Source: JAVBOW01 sp031551595
GTDB taxonomy: Bacteria > Bacteroidota > Bacteroidia > Bacteroidales > Rikenellaceae
Direction: 5' to 3'
Assembly: GCA_031551595.1 (NCBI GenBank)
Contig: JAVBNK010000072.1
Location: forward strand, 1 to 5,229
Length of the DNA stretch: 5,229 nt
This document shows positions 5,218 to 5,229 of the stretch, one piece after another (the first letter of the stretch is position 1; each line of letters starts with the position of its first letter). The notes under the pieces are model-generated. The model saw only the letters and a program-made list of their open reading frames with translations, was not told the origin of the DNA and did not search any database. The translations under genes were made by a program, and so were the position numbers.

Positions 5218-5229
5218 GAGGGCGGTAAT

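Noticed and set aside
1..5229. CRISPR array, tRNA, rRNA or insertion sequence
   Set aside because: No regularly spaced repeats, no tRNA T-loop or anticodon architecture, no rRNA-like blocks and no transposase motif could be found by reading either strand.

Overview
The window comes from a GC-rich, mostly anaerobic-type member of the Bacteroidales. An Alistipes/Rikenellaceae-like genome is my best guess. The inference rests on three things: none of the visible start codons has a clear Shine-Dalgarno sequence; the IspF carries the 'HFPDTA.EF..IDS' variant that I associate with Bacteroidetes; and a rubredoxin, an M20C dipeptidase (PepD) and a DUF1648/SdpI-type membrane protein of Bacteroidetes style are present. 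Coding sequence is strongly GC-biased. The one obvious AT-rich stretch is the divergent promoter region at 3337-3423.

Layout: (i) 2-1321 (+), purB, adenylosuccinate lyase, cut at its 5' end by the window edge. (ii) 1334-1498 (+), a 54-residue rubredoxin 12 bases downstream, probably co-transcribed with purB and closed by a strong hairpin/T-run terminator at 1504-1527. (iii) 1574-2140 (+), tag, 3-methyladenine DNA glycosylase I. (iv) 2137-2624 (-), a broken DUF1648 membrane-protein gene, convergent with tag and sharing the four bases TTAA as both stop codons. It has an in-frame TAG in the most conserved motif and a probable frameshift just after the start. (v) 2625-2856, a gene-free stretch with a 26-base imperfect direct repeat and a run of GC-rich hairpins. 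(vi) 2857-3336 (-), ispF. (vii) 3337-3423, an AT-rich divergent promoter region containing a 9-base inverted repeat. (viii) 3424-4887 (+), pepD. (ix) 4888-5229, gene-free but unusually rich in RNA/DNA secondary structure: an outer 9-bp inverted repeat enclosing several hairpins, then a gapless 27-position hairpin stem (5044-5133), then further hairpins ending in a terminator at 5192-5217.

The intact genes are core functions: purine synthesis, redox protein, alkylation repair, isoprenoid precursor synthesis and peptide catabolism. They do not form a single pathway. I see no mobile-element gene, CRISPR array, tRNA or rRNA. The parts most worth a second look are the degraded DUF1648 gene and the structured 340-base tail after pepD, which could hold a small RNA or a REP/MITE-like element. 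I cannot assign that tail to a known family.
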